A DNA stretch of 13,156 nucleotides from a bacterium HR36 (GTDB taxonomy: Bacteria; Planctomycetota; Planctomycetia; Gemmatales; HRBIN36), in NCBI GenBank assembly GCA_002898995.1, contig BEIM01000046.1, positions 1-13,156 of the forward strand, given 5' to 3'. Below the pieces are notes generated by a model, which worked only from the letters and a program-made list of their open reading frames with translations, did not search any database and was not told where the DNA came from. Shown here piece after piece: positions 5,465 to 11,825 of the stretch. Every line of letters starts with the position of its first letter. Position 1 is the first letter of the stretch. The translations under genes and the position numbers were made by a program.

Positions 5465-5851
5465 ATGCTAATTCGCCGCGGGGATACTGTGGTTGTCATC
5501 AAAGGAAGCGATGCCGCTCCAGACCATAGCAGCATCGCCAAGGTGCTTGAGGTGTATCCCAAAGAGAACAAAATCCTTGTCGAAGGTGTCAATGTAGTCT
5601 GGAAACATGTGCGTCCTTCGCGGCGCAATCCACGAGGTGGGCGCATTCAAAAGGAAATGCCCATCAGCGTGGCCAACGTCATGCTGTATTGCACAAACTG
5701 TCGGCGGGGTGTCCGTGTTGGCCGCCGCTATCTCCCTGATGGAACCAAAGAACGCTACTGCAAGAAATGCAAAAACAGTCTGGGGGCGATAGGTCCCGCT
5801 AAGAAGAAACGGCTAAGCCAGCCGAGCGGGACGCCAGTAGCCACCCCGTGA
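5465..5851 (+). CDS. rplX: 50S ribosomal protein L24, zinc-ribbon form
   Basis: L24 is an assembly initiator near the tunnel exit. The KOW motif is near the start (IRRGDTVVVIKGSDA... GKVLEVYPKENKI-like), then VEGVNVVWKHVRPS. The C-terminal half has Cys76, Cys79, Cys99 and Cys102, two CxxC pairs expected to bind zinc, a variant known in many bacteria; E. coli L24 lacks them. The product is 128 residues with a basic, Ser/Pro tail. ATG 5465 is chosen for GAGGAG (5451-5456); a GTG at 5444 would add seven residues but has no such site. Its TGA overlaps an alternative GTG of rplE. Confidence 0.95.
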   Translation: MLIRRGDTVVVIKGSDAAPDHSSIAKVLEVYPKENKILVEGVNVVWKHVRPSRRNPRGGRIQKEMPISVANVMLYCTNCRRGVRVGRRYLPDGTKERYCKKCKNSLGAIGPAKKKRLSQPSGTPVATP

Positions 5852-5868
5852 GCCAGATCGAGGAAATC

Positions 5869-6411
5869 ATGGCCCGCTTGCTCGAAAAATATCGCAACGA
5901 GGTCGTCTCCGAGCTACAGAAACGGCTCGGGCGGAAGAACATTCTGAGCCTGCCGCGCCTGGAAAAAATTACCGTCAATATGGGCGTGGGCAAAGCTATC
6001 CAAGAACGCTCGCGCTTGGAGCAGGCTGCGCAGCACTTGGCACTTATCACCGGCCAAAAACCCATCATTACCAAAGCCAAGAAGTCCGTAAGCGGGTTTC
6101 GCCTGCGTAAGGGCATGGAAATCGGTTGCAAGGTTACGTTGCGGGGCAAACGGATGTATGAGTTTCTCGATCGGCTTATCAGTATCGCGCTGCCTCGCAT
6201 CCGCGATTTCCGTGGCCTCAATCCCCGTAGTTTCGACGGGCATGGCAATTATTCGCTGGGCCTCCCCGAGCAAACGGTTTTCCCCGAAGTTGATCCCGAT
6301 AAAGTGCATTTTGCTCAGGGAATGGATGTGTGTATTACCACCACGGCGAAGAACGACGAAGAGGGGCGACTCCTCTTACAATTACTTGGCCTACCTTTCC
6401 GAGAAAGCTAG
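5869..6411 (+). CDS. rplE: 50S ribosomal protein L5
   Basis: L5 binds 5S rRNA with L18 and L25 and touches the P-site tRNA. From ATG 5869 the product is 180 residues (E. coli 179) and starts MARLLEKYRNEVV as the family does. Conserved blocks are LPRLEKITVNMGVG, ITGQKPIITKAKKSVSGFRLRKGMEIGCKVTLRG, FLDRLISIALPRIRDFRGL, and GNYSLGLPEQTVFPEVD. A GTG at 5848, overlapping the rplX stop as GTGA, would add seven residues; it has no ribosome binding site, whereas GAGGAAA precedes ATG 5869 at short distance. Either way the two genes are tightly coupled. Confidence 0.97.
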   Translation: MARLLEKYRNEVVSELQKRLGRKNILSLPRLEKITVNMGVGKAIQERSRLEQAAQHLALITGQKPIITKAKKSVSGFRLRKGMEIGCKVTLRGKRMYEFLDRLISIALPRIRDFRGLNPRSFDGHGNYSLGLPEQTVFPEVDPDKVHFAQGMDVCITTTAKNDEEGRLLLQLLGLPFRES

Positions 6412-6483
6412 CCGCTGGGCAAGCCCTGGACCTTCGCCAGTCGTGCCAATGTCCAATACCCAGCGACATCCGTGAGAATACCC

Positions 6484-6720
6484 ATGGCTGTCAAAGCGAA
6501 AAAGGCAAAATTTGCCAAACAACTGGAGCTTCTAGAAAAATACCGCCGGCAGCGCGATCAGGTCAAAATCGCGCCGCGTGAACTGATCCGCATTCGTTTA
6601 CGCTGCCGCTTATGTGGCCGAGCACGTGGCATTTATCGCAAGTTCGGTATCTGCCGGATCTGCTTCCGCAACATGGCCAGCTGGGGGTTGATCCCTGGCG
6701 TGAGAAAAGCTAGCTGGTAA
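6484..6720 (+). CDS. rpsN: 30S ribosomal protein S14, zinc-binding type with long N-terminus
   Basis: S14 completes the 30S head. Cys41, Cys44, Cys57 and Cys60 form the two CxxC pairs of the zinc-binding form, and the end RNMASWGLIPGVRKASW matches the family. At 78 residues it is longer than the usual 61-residue zinc form and shorter than the 90-100-residue zinc-free form; the extra part is a basic helix (KFAKQLELLEKYRRQRDQVK). A GTG at 6472 would add four residues, but ATG 6484 gives the typical MAVKAKK start with GAGA about 6 bases upstream. Confidence 0.95.
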   Translation: MAVKAKKAKFAKQLELLEKYRRQRDQVKIAPRELIRIRLRCRLCGRARGIYRKFGICRICFRNMASWGLIPGVRKASW

Positions 6721-6739
6721 AAAGGGACGGCTAACCAAC

Positions 6740-7183
6740 ATGATGACTGATCCGATTGCTGACATGCTCACCCGTATCCGCAATGCCTTGCGCATTGAGG
6801 CACCTTTTGTAGATATACCCTCCAGCCGCGAAAAAGTGGGCATCGCGCAGGTGCTCAAGGAAGAAGGCTACATCCACAACTACCAGGTGGGGCGCATCCG
6901 CCCCGACGAACAGACCGGCCGGCACGAATTCTTCCCCGGGGAAAAAGACCCCAAGCCGATTTTGCGTATTTTCCTCAAATACGGTGATCAAGGGGAACAG
7001 GTGATTCGTTCCATCGAACGCGTCAGCAAACCTGGGCGACGTGTTTATCGGGGCTATCGGGAACTCAAGCCTGTGCTCAACGGTCTGGGGATCGCAGTGC
7101 TCAGCACGAGTCGCGGGATCATGAGCGACCGCCAAGCTCGGCGTAGGCATTTAGGCGGCGAAGTGCTGTGTGAGGTTTGGTAA
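6740..7183 (+). CDS. rpsH: 30S ribosomal protein S8
   Basis: S8 binds helix 21 of 16S rRNA and in E. coli represses the spc operon. The product is 147 residues against 130 in E. coli. It begins with MTDPIADMLTRIRNA, contains FVDIPSSREKVGIAQVLKEEGYI, and ends with GLGIAVLSTSRGIMSDRQARRRHLGGEVLCEVW, all typical. The difference in length is an insertion of roughly 15 residues around PDEQTGRHEFFPGEKDP (about 56-72), between two strands of the N-terminal domain. The start is a double ATG (6740, 6743). Confidence 0.97.
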   Translation: MMTDPIADMLTRIRNALRIEAPFVDIPSSREKVGIAQVLKEEGYIHNYQVGRIRPDEQTGRHEFFPGEKDPKPILRIFLKYGDQGEQVIRSIERVSKPGRRVYRGYRELKPVLNGLGIAVLSTSRGIMSDRQARRRHLGGEVLCEVW

Positions 7184-7203
7184 CCAGGCGGAGGGACTCG
7201 ACC

Positions 7204-7773
7204 ATGTCACGCATCGGCAAGCAACCAGTGGCAGTACCAGCCAATGTCAAAGTTCAGTTGGACAACGGCACTTTGCGTGTCGAGGGCCCCAAGGGCAAGC
7301 TGGAGTTTCGCTATCATCCCAATATGCGCGTCAGCTACGACTATCAAGCTCGGCAGATTCGCGTGGAACGGCCCAACGACGAACGGCTCAATCGCGCCCT
7401 GCACGGCCTGACACGCACACTTATCAACAACATGGTCCTGGGCGTTACTCAGGGATTTGAGAAACGCTTGAAAATCGAGGGTATTGGTTACCAGGCGCGG
7501 TTGGAAAAGGACAAACAGGGCAGGCCCAAGCTGGTCTTAAGCGTGGGCTTTTCGCATCCCGTCATCCTGGATGTGCCAACTGAACTTACTGTCGAGGTGC
7601 CCGACCCGAACACGATTGTCATTCGGGGCTGTGATAAGCAGAAGGTGGGCGAGTTTGCCGCGGAAGTGCGCCATGTGCGTCCGCCTGAGCCGTACAAAGG
7701 CAAAGGCATTCGTTACGAAAACGAAGTGGTGCGCCGCAAGCAAGGCAAGGCGCCTGTGGGTGCAGGCGGATAA
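7204..7773 (+). CDS. rplF: 50S ribosomal protein L6
   Basis: L6 lies near the factor-binding site and sarcin-ricin loop. From ATG 7204 the product is 189 residues, beginning MSRIGKQPVAVPANVKVQL. The two homologous domains are visible, with VEGPKGKLEFRYHPNM in the first and KRLKIEGIGYQARLE, LVLSVGFSHPV in the second; the C-terminal signature RHVRPPEPYKGKGIRY is intact. The frame is open from GTG 7177, but GGCGGAGGGA just before 7204 and the family's N-terminus decide for the ATG. The spacer to rplR is 122 bases. Confidence 0.97.
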   Translation: MSRIGKQPVAVPANVKVQLDNGTLRVEGPKGKLEFRYHPNMRVSYDYQARQIRVERPNDERLNRALHGLTRTLINNMVLGVTQGFEKRLKIEGIGYQARLEKDKQGRPKLVLSVGFSHPVILDVPTELTVEVPDPNTIVIRGCDKQKVGEFAAEVRHVRPPEPYKGKGIRYENEVVRRKQGKAPVGAGG

Positions 7774-7856
7774 CCGCCCCTCGAGCCGACGGTGGCACGC
7801 AAACGCGTGAGGATCTTTTGCAAACTGGGACTCGGCCTTTTTATCATGAATTGCAA

Positions 7857-7888
7857 ATCTTCCGGTCGGCAATCGGAAGATGGAGGTG
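7857..7888 (+). promoter_or_regulatory. stem-loop abutting the rplR ribosome binding site
   Basis: ATCTTCCG (7857-7864) pairs perfectly with CGGAAGAT (7874-7881) around a 9-base loop. The next bases, GGAGGTG (7882-7888), are a near-perfect ribosome binding site for rplR, whose ATG is at 7896. A stem ending exactly where the binding site begins could modulate access or protect a processed 5' end. Pairing is seen; function is inferred. Confidence 0.4.
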
Positions 7889-7895
7889 AGCGAGC

Positions 7896-8258
7896 ATGAA
7901 CCCGCAAACACGTAAGGCTAGACTCCGGCAGCGCCGTGCTTGGCGCGTCCGCAAGCGCATTTTTGGAACCCCGGAGCGACCCCGATTGTCCGTCTTCCGT
8001 AGCAACAAACATATTTATGCCCAGATCATTGACGATCTCCACGGGATTACCCTTTGTGCTGCTTCTAGCTGCGGGAAAAACTCGGGGCTAAAATACGGTG
8101 GCAACATCGCGGCGGCCAAGGTGATTGGCAAACGCATTGCCGAACTGGCCCTGGCCAAGGGCATTACCAAGGTATGCTTCGATCGCGGTCCCTATAAGTA
8201 CCACGGTCGGGTCAAAGCACTCGCCGAAGCTGCCCGCGAGGGGGGCTTGCAGTTTTAG
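7896..8258 (+). CDS. rplR: 50S ribosomal protein L18
   Basis: L18 binds 5S rRNA and anchors it in the central protuberance. The product is 120 residues (E. coli 117). A basic N-terminus (NPQTRKARLRQRRAWRVRKRI) is followed by RPRLSVFRSNKHIYAQIIDD, then IGKRIAELALAKGITKVCFDRGPYKYHGRVKALAEAAREGGLQF, the family's C-terminal block. GGAGGTG (7882-7888) is the strongest ribosome binding site in this part of the operon. A spacer of 472 bases with a small ORF follows before rpsE, where most genomes have only a few bases. Confidence 0.98.
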   Translation: MNPQTRKARLRQRRAWRVRKRIFGTPERPRLSVFRSNKHIYAQIIDDLHGITLCAASSCGKNSGLKYGGNIAAAKVIGKRIAELALAKGITKVCFDRGPYKYHGRVKALAEAAREGGLQF

Positions 8259-8309
8259 CGGTTCGATCTTCGAGTCGGACCGTGATAGCGCCAGGCCACC
8301 GCGAGAACA

Positions 8310-8325
8310 GCGAGCGTTGGCTCGC
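8310..8325 (+). other. 6-bp hairpin in the rplR downstream spacer
   Basis: GCGAGC (8310-8315) pairs perfectly with GCTCGC (8320-8325) around a GTTG loop. A short TTTT lies 11 bases further on (8336-8339), too far for a standard intrinsic terminator. It precedes the small ORF at 8358. Confidence 0.3.
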
Positions 8326-8357
8326 AGAGCAGGGTTTTGTGAGATGAGAGAGTGCTG

Positions 8358-8600
8358 ATGGCCTTGCTTTCACTATGGAAACTTTTGCTAACAACATACG
8401 GATGCATTTTCCGTAAGATTTCCCGCCAGAAGCCCAACACCGCCGCAATTGAACACGGCACTGAATTCTACGCGCCACCGCCAACTATAACGCCGCAAAA
8501 TCTTCTAACCATCCTCAAATATTCGCTGCTCATTCTGGGCATTCTTCTGGCAGCATTGCTATTACGCATGCTTGTGGCAAATAGGGGTCTGCAGAATTGA
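8358..8600 (+). CDS. small hypothetical single-pass membrane protein
   Basis: I do not recognise this gene. From ATG 8358 it encodes 80 residues; a GTG at 8352 would add two. The first 20 residues are hydrophobic and amphipathic (ALLSLWKLLLTTYGC), then comes a basic turn (RKISRQKP), a Pro-rich linker (YAPPPTITP) and one strong membrane segment, about residues 49-74 (LLTILKYSLLILGILLAALL), ending with a short positively charged tail. GAGAGAG at 8346-8352 may serve as a weak ribosome binding site. It lies between rplR and rpsE, co-directional, where no gene is expected. It does not resemble SecE, SecG or YajC. The codon mix (CTA, ATA, ACA codons) differs from neighbouring genes. It could be a real membrane protein gene or an untranslated spacer that happens to be open. 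Confidence 0.45.
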   Translation: MALLSLWKLLLTTYGCIFRKISRQKPNTAAIEHGTEFYAPPPTITPQNLLTILKYSLLILGILLAALLLRMLVANRGLQN

Positions 8601-8612
8601 TAGATACTTTGC

Positions 8613-8689
8613 CTCGGCCAGGGTAACGACTGGGACCGAGCCTTCGACACTGATTCCCGTTGGCGAGCGTGGCTGATAGAACCGAGCCT
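8613..8689 (+). repeat. ACCGAGCCT direct repeat and stem-loop before rpsE
   Basis: ACCGAGCCT occurs at 8635-8643 and 8681-8689. CTCGG (8613-8617) can pair with CCGAG (8636-8640), with an inner CAG/CTG pairing. The spacer from 8601 to 8730 has no other recognisable feature apart from the rpsE ribosome binding site. Confidence 0.25.
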
Positions 8690-8730
8690 CTGCTGCCAAC
8701 CCCAACGAGAAGAAAACCAGGAGCAAGCTT

Positions 8731-9222
8731 ATGGCCATCGGCTATACAGAACCATCGGTTGGACAACTGGAAGACCGCGTGATTAAGATTCGCCGCTGTG
8801 CCGCGGTGATCAAAGGTGGCCGGCGGTTTAGCTTTAATGCGTTGGTCGTGGTAGGCGACCGTAACGGCCGTGTGGGGTACGGCTATGGCAAGGCGAACGA
8901 AGTGCCTCCCGCCGTCGAAAAAGCCACCAAACTCGCACAGCAGAACCTGCACCGTATCAGTCTCAAAGGCGACACCATTCCCCATAAGGTGATTGGCAAG
9001 TTCGGCACCACTAAGGTCATTATGGTTCCCGCCGGGCCAGGTACGGGCGTCAAGGCAGGGCCTGGTGTCCGGCAAGTGCTGGAACTGTGCGGCATTCGCA
9101 ACATCCTGACCAAAGTGCACGGAAGCACCAATCCGCTTAACGTCGTCAAGGCGACGATCAACGGTTTGCGGATGCTGCGCACCAAGGAAGAAGTGGAACG
9201 ACTACGAGGTGTGAAACTATAG
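8731..9222 (+). CDS. rpsE: 30S ribosomal protein S5
   Basis: S5 sits at the mRNA entrance of the 30S subunit and influences decoding accuracy. The product is 163 residues (E. coli 167). The N-terminal dsRNA-binding-like domain reads LEDRVIKIRRCAAVIKGGRRFSFNALVVVGD, followed by GRVGYGYGKANEVPPAVEKA; the second domain has TIPHKVIGKFGTTKVIMVPA, GTGVKAGPGVRQVLELCGI, and LTKVHGSTNPLNVVKATINGL. AGGAG (8719-8723) precedes ATG 8731. In most genomes rpmD (L30) follows; here rplO comes after 81 bases. Confidence 0.98.
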   Translation: MAIGYTEPSVGQLEDRVIKIRRCAAVIKGGRRFSFNALVVVGDRNGRVGYGYGKANEVPPAVEKATKLAQQNLHRISLKGDTIPHKVIGKFGTTKVIMVPAGPGTGVKAGPGVRQVLELCGIRNILTKVHGSTNPLNVVKATINGLRMLRTKEEVERLRGVKL

Positions 9223-9239
9223 CCGCTGGAGGCAAAATG

Positions 9240-9273
9240 GCTACAGCGCCAGCGCCGTAGCGGGCTAAAGTCC
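9240..9273 (+). repeat. near-perfect inverted repeat plus GCTAAAGTCC motif, rpsE-rplO spacer
   Basis: Bases 9240-9261 are a near-palindrome: GCTAC and GTAGC at the ends pair, with further G-C pairs inside and one A-C mismatch. Directly behind it stands GCTAAAGTCC (9264-9273), a copy of the motif found at 1270-1279 and 12122-12131. The 81-base spacer is too short for rpmD. Confidence 0.4.
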
Positions 9274-9303
9274 AGAGACGCCGCAGCGGTAAGGGAGCCA
9301 ACT

Positions 9304-9813
9304 ATGGATTTATCGCAGGTACATGTGGGCGTCCATCGCCGGAAGCGGAAAAAACGTGTGGGCCGAGGAATTGGCTCTGGGCACGGCAAGACCAGCACCC
9401 GCGGCCACAAGGGCCAGAAGAGCCGGGCAGGCACCAACAAACCCCACCCGCTTTCGGAAGGCGGGCAGATGCCGATGATTCGCCGGGTTCCGAAACGCGG
9501 TTTCAGCAACGCAACCTGGCGGCGGGAGTACGCCATCATCAACGTCGGCGACCTGGAGCGCGCTTTTCAAGATGGCGACACGGTGGACCTGGAAGCCTTG
9601 CGGCAGAAACGGCTGGTGGACGGCCAATATGACGGCCTACGTGTCCTCGGGGATGGCGAGTTGCGCAAACGCCTTGTCGTCAAGGCGCATCATTTTTCAG
9701 CCACGGCCAAAGCGAAAATCGAAGCCCAGGGCGGCACCTGTGAAGTTTTGCCTGGCCCCAAACCGGTTCCCCGCAACAAGATGAGGCCCCGACAGCCCCG
9801 ATACCTCTCTTGA
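9304..9813 (+). CDS. rplO: 50S ribosomal protein L15
   Basis: L15 is a late assembly protein that threads a long basic extension through 23S rRNA. The signature GRGIGSGHGKTSTRGHKGQKSRAG (about residues 20-43) is intact, followed by GGQMPMIRRVPKRGF and the globular C-terminal domain (INVGDLERAF, VLGDGELRKRLVVKAHHFSATAKAKIEAQGG). The product is 169 residues against 144 in E. coli, with an additional basic tail (PRNKMRPRQPRYLS). AGGGAG precedes ATG 9304. Confidence 0.97.
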   Translation: MDLSQVHVGVHRRKRKKRVGRGIGSGHGKTSTRGHKGQKSRAGTNKPHPLSEGGQMPMIRRVPKRGFSNATWRREYAIINVGDLERAFQDGDTVDLEALRQKRLVDGQYDGLRVLGDGELRKRLVVKAHHFSATAKAKIEAQGGTCEVLPGPKPVPRNKMRPRQPRYLS

Positions 9814-9839
9814 CGAATTCGCCAGCTTCGGCTTGATTA

Positions 9840-9900
9840 TCAGCTAACGGCCCTCAGGAGATCGCCCAAGCTGAAAACACTCGACTAGCTGAGAGGCGAT
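9840..9900 (+). promoter_or_regulatory. candidate pseudoknot in the secY leader
   Basis: TCAGCTA (9840-9846) is complementary to TAGCTGA (9886-9892), and ATCGCC (9861-9866) to GGCGAT (9895-9900). The two pairings cross, as in an H-type pseudoknot, and end 7 bases before the secY ribosome binding site GAGG (9908-9911). Each stem could be chance at this length; the combination and position make it worth noting. Confidence 0.3.
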
Positions 9901-9920
9901 ACCACAAGAGGATGGTGGTC

Positions 9921-11303
9921 GTGAATTATTTCCTCAACATTTTCAAAATCCCCGACCTTACGCGCAAAATTGCCATTACTTTGGTGTTCTTGGCCGTCTA
10001 TCGGCTAGGCTACCACGTTCCGTTACCACTTGTCGATCCCGAGGCGATGCGGCGTTGGGCAGAATCGGTAGCCGCCGGGCAATTCGGCCAACTATTTGCG
10101 ATGGCGAGCATGTTCAGCGGTTCCAACTTGGGCATGCTGACGATCTTTGGCCTTGGTATCATGCCCTACATCTCCGCCTCGATTATCCTGCAACTGCTGG
10201 CCAGCGTTATTCCCGCGTTGGAAAAGTTGCAGAAAGAAGGCGAAATGGGGCGCAGGAAAATCAACGAATTTACACGCTATCTCACTGTCGGCATCTGCAT
10301 TATTCAAAGCGCTATGTATCTGCGAATGCTTGCTCCTGCTGGTGCGGCTGGTGAAAATGTATTCCGCCCCGATATTTACCAGAGTTGGTTCTATTACATC
10401 ACCGCCGTCATCACCATGACGGCTGGCACCGTGTTTCTGATGTGGCTGGGCGAGCAAATTGACGAATACGGAATCGGCAACGGGATTAGTTTGCTGATCA
10501 TGGCAGGCATTGTCGCCCGTTTGCCTGAGGCCACGCGGATGTTTCTGTTCGAGGACGTCAGTGGTGTAACCCGGCTGCGGGAGAGCTTATTCCGTCTGGG
10601 AGGAGGTTCGGGCACGGAACCAACCGTGGAAATCGTGATCGTGTTGGTGTTGCTGTTTCTGGGAGTGGTGCTCGGCGTGATTGCCATGACCAAGGCACAG
10701 CGGCGGATTCCGATGCAGTCGGCGCGCCATGTCCGTGGCCGCCGGATCATGGGGGGACAGCGCAACTGGTTGCCGCTCCGGGTCAATCAAGCTGGCGTTA
10801 TGCCGATTATCTTTGCTGGCAGCCTGCTCATGATTCCCGTGTTCTTGTTTGACTTTCTCGCTCAGATCACGCCGCGCGGGCTCGGTTGGGCGGCCGCTCT
10901 CGCGGACGATTTTCGCAATCATCGCTATATCTACACCCTCTGCTACATCGCCCTGATTTACTTCTTCTGCTATTTCTGGACGGCGATCACCTTCAACCCC
11001 AAGGACATTTCCGACAACCTCAAGGAATACGGCAGCTTTATTCCAGGTTATCGCCCGGGCAAGAGCACTGCTGAATACCTGGAAAAAGTAATGGTGCGGA
11101 TCACCTATGTGGGCGCGGCGTTTCTGGCAGTGGTGGCGATCGTGCCTACCATTATTAGCGCTACGCTCCAAGTGCATCCGATTGTCGCCCAGTTTTACGG
11201 CGGTACCGGCTTGCTGATCGTCGTCAGCGTTGCCCTCGACCTCATCCAGCGCATCAATAGCCACCTCGTCATGCGCAACTATCCCGGCCTAACCGAGGAT
11301 TAG
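9921..11303 (+). CDS. secY: protein translocase subunit SecY
   Basis: SecY is the channel of the Sec translocon in the inner membrane, working with SecE, SecG and SecA or the ribosome. Ten hydrophobic segments can be counted, from KIAITLVFLAVYRLGYHVPL to GTGLLIVVSVALDLI. Family motifs include GMLTIFGLGIMPYISASII, GEQIDEYGIGNGISLLI, RRIPMQSARHVRGRR, LRVNQAGVMPIIFAGSLL and the C-terminal cytoplasmic loop FNPKDISDNLKEYGSFIPGYRPG. Starting at GTG 9921 gives 460 residues and the N-terminus MNYFLNIFKIPDL; GAGG (9908-9911) is 9 bases away. An in-frame ATG at 9912 directly touches that site and is less plausible. The usual adk, map or infA do not follow. Confidence 0.97.
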   Translation: MNYFLNIFKIPDLTRKIAITLVFLAVYRLGYHVPLPLVDPEAMRRWAESVAAGQFGQLFAMASMFSGSNLGMLTIFGLGIMPYISASIILQLLASVIPALEKLQKEGEMGRRKINEFTRYLTVGICIIQSAMYLRMLAPAGAAGENVFRPDIYQSWFYYITAVITMTAGTVFLMWLGEQIDEYGIGNGISLLIMAGIVARLPEATRMFLFEDVSGVTRLRESLFRLGGGSGTEPTVEIVIVLVLLFLGVVLGVIAMTKAQRRIPMQSARHVRGRRIMGGQRNWLPLRVNQAGVMPIIFAGSLLMIPVFLFDFLAQITPRGLGWAAALADDFRNHRYIYTLCYIALIYFFCYFWTAITFNPKDISDNLKEYGSFIPGYRPGKSTAEYLEKVMVRITYVGAAFLAVVAIVPTIISATLQVHPIVAQFYGGTGLLIVVSVALDLIQRINSHLVMRNYPGLTED

Positions 11304-11350
11304 GGGCCTCCACTGGTAAGCCTGAAGTTCACACTGGTACTCTCAGGCAG

Positions 11351-11420
11351 ATGCTGGCTGGCCAACAGCATGCGATGCAGATTCCGCCGGCTGCGTTTTT
11401 ACCGTGATCTTCGCGTTTTT
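11351..11420 (+). terminator. weak terminator-like structures downstream of secY
   Basis: ATGCTG (11351-11356) pairs with CAGCAT (11366-11371). Then GCAG (11377-11380) pairs with CTGC (11391-11394), followed by GTTTTT, and CGTGA (11403-11407) pairs with TCGCG (11411-11415) with one G-T pair, followed by TTTTT (11416-11420). GCGTTTTT therefore occurs twice, 20 bases apart. Each stem is short, but two hairpin-plus-T5 units after the last operon gene make termination plausible. Confidence 0.4.
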
Positions 11421-11431
11421 CGAGGAGCTAG

Positions 11432-11757
11432 TCAATTTTGGACAATGCCCATCCGCCTTGCTGCATGTTGCCCCAGAATCCGATACATTCGGACTAAGCT
11501 AAAAATACACGCGGGCCTGCGGCCAACCCCGGCGGCTCCCGCAACATCTTGAGCAAGCGGACATACATTTCCCGCAGCGCATCGCAACCACTGCACGCCC
11601 CATCCCGCCGTGCGCTGAACATCCGCGATGCCATCTCGTGAAAACGCTGCGGGACAAAATCGAGCAACCGATTCTCGGCTTCTTTCTCCCCCGCGCTTGC
11701 CCCCCGCAACAAGCATACCCACTTCTCCCTGCTGCAAACTGCATTACTCTAGAGCAT
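11432..11757 (-). pseudogene. decayed ECF-type sigma-70 factor gene
   Basis: Reading the minus strand, ATG at 11757-11755 follows GAGGGA and is stopped at the third codon by TAG. Beyond it the same frame runs LLRGASAGEKEAENRLLDFV...QRFHEMASRMF...DALREMYVRLL...PRVFLA and stops at 11494. The next frame then continues MYRILGQHAARRMG and stops at 11432. In order and spacing this mirrors the planctomycete-abundant ECF sigma family (Pfam Sigma70_ECF): LL..GD..A...LLPLVY.ELR.LA, TALVHEAYLRL, then HFFAAAAEAMRRILVEHARR. The comparison is from memory, not a search. The early stop, the frameshift and the lack of a recognisable region-4 helix-turn-helix show that the gene is dead. A consensus-like promoter stands upstream (11798-11825). 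Confidence 0.5.
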
Positions 11758-11797
11758 TTCCCTCGTAGGATTTCCAAACCGCCGCACAACCAGGGGC

Positions 11798-11825
11798 ATT
11801 ATAACAAGGGCCGTACTGCGGTCAA
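11798..11825 (-). promoter_or_regulatory. sigma-70-like promoter reading towards the sigma-factor relic
   Basis: On the minus strand TTGACC (11825-11820) is followed after 16 bases by TATAAT (11803-11798), close to the housekeeping consensus. Transcription would begin near 11790 and run towards secY, antisense to any read-through from the operon. The next start codon in that direction is the ATG of the sigma-like relic at 11757. Confidence 0.45.

Noticed and set aside
8530..9120. 196-codon minus-strand ORF opposite rpsE
   Set aside because: Antisense shadow of rpsE extending into the spacer; no family resemblance.
10587..11264. 225-codon minus-strand ORF opposite secY, rich in His and Asp
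   Set aside because: Composition is the expected complement of hydrophobic membrane codons; no motif or ribosome binding site supports it.
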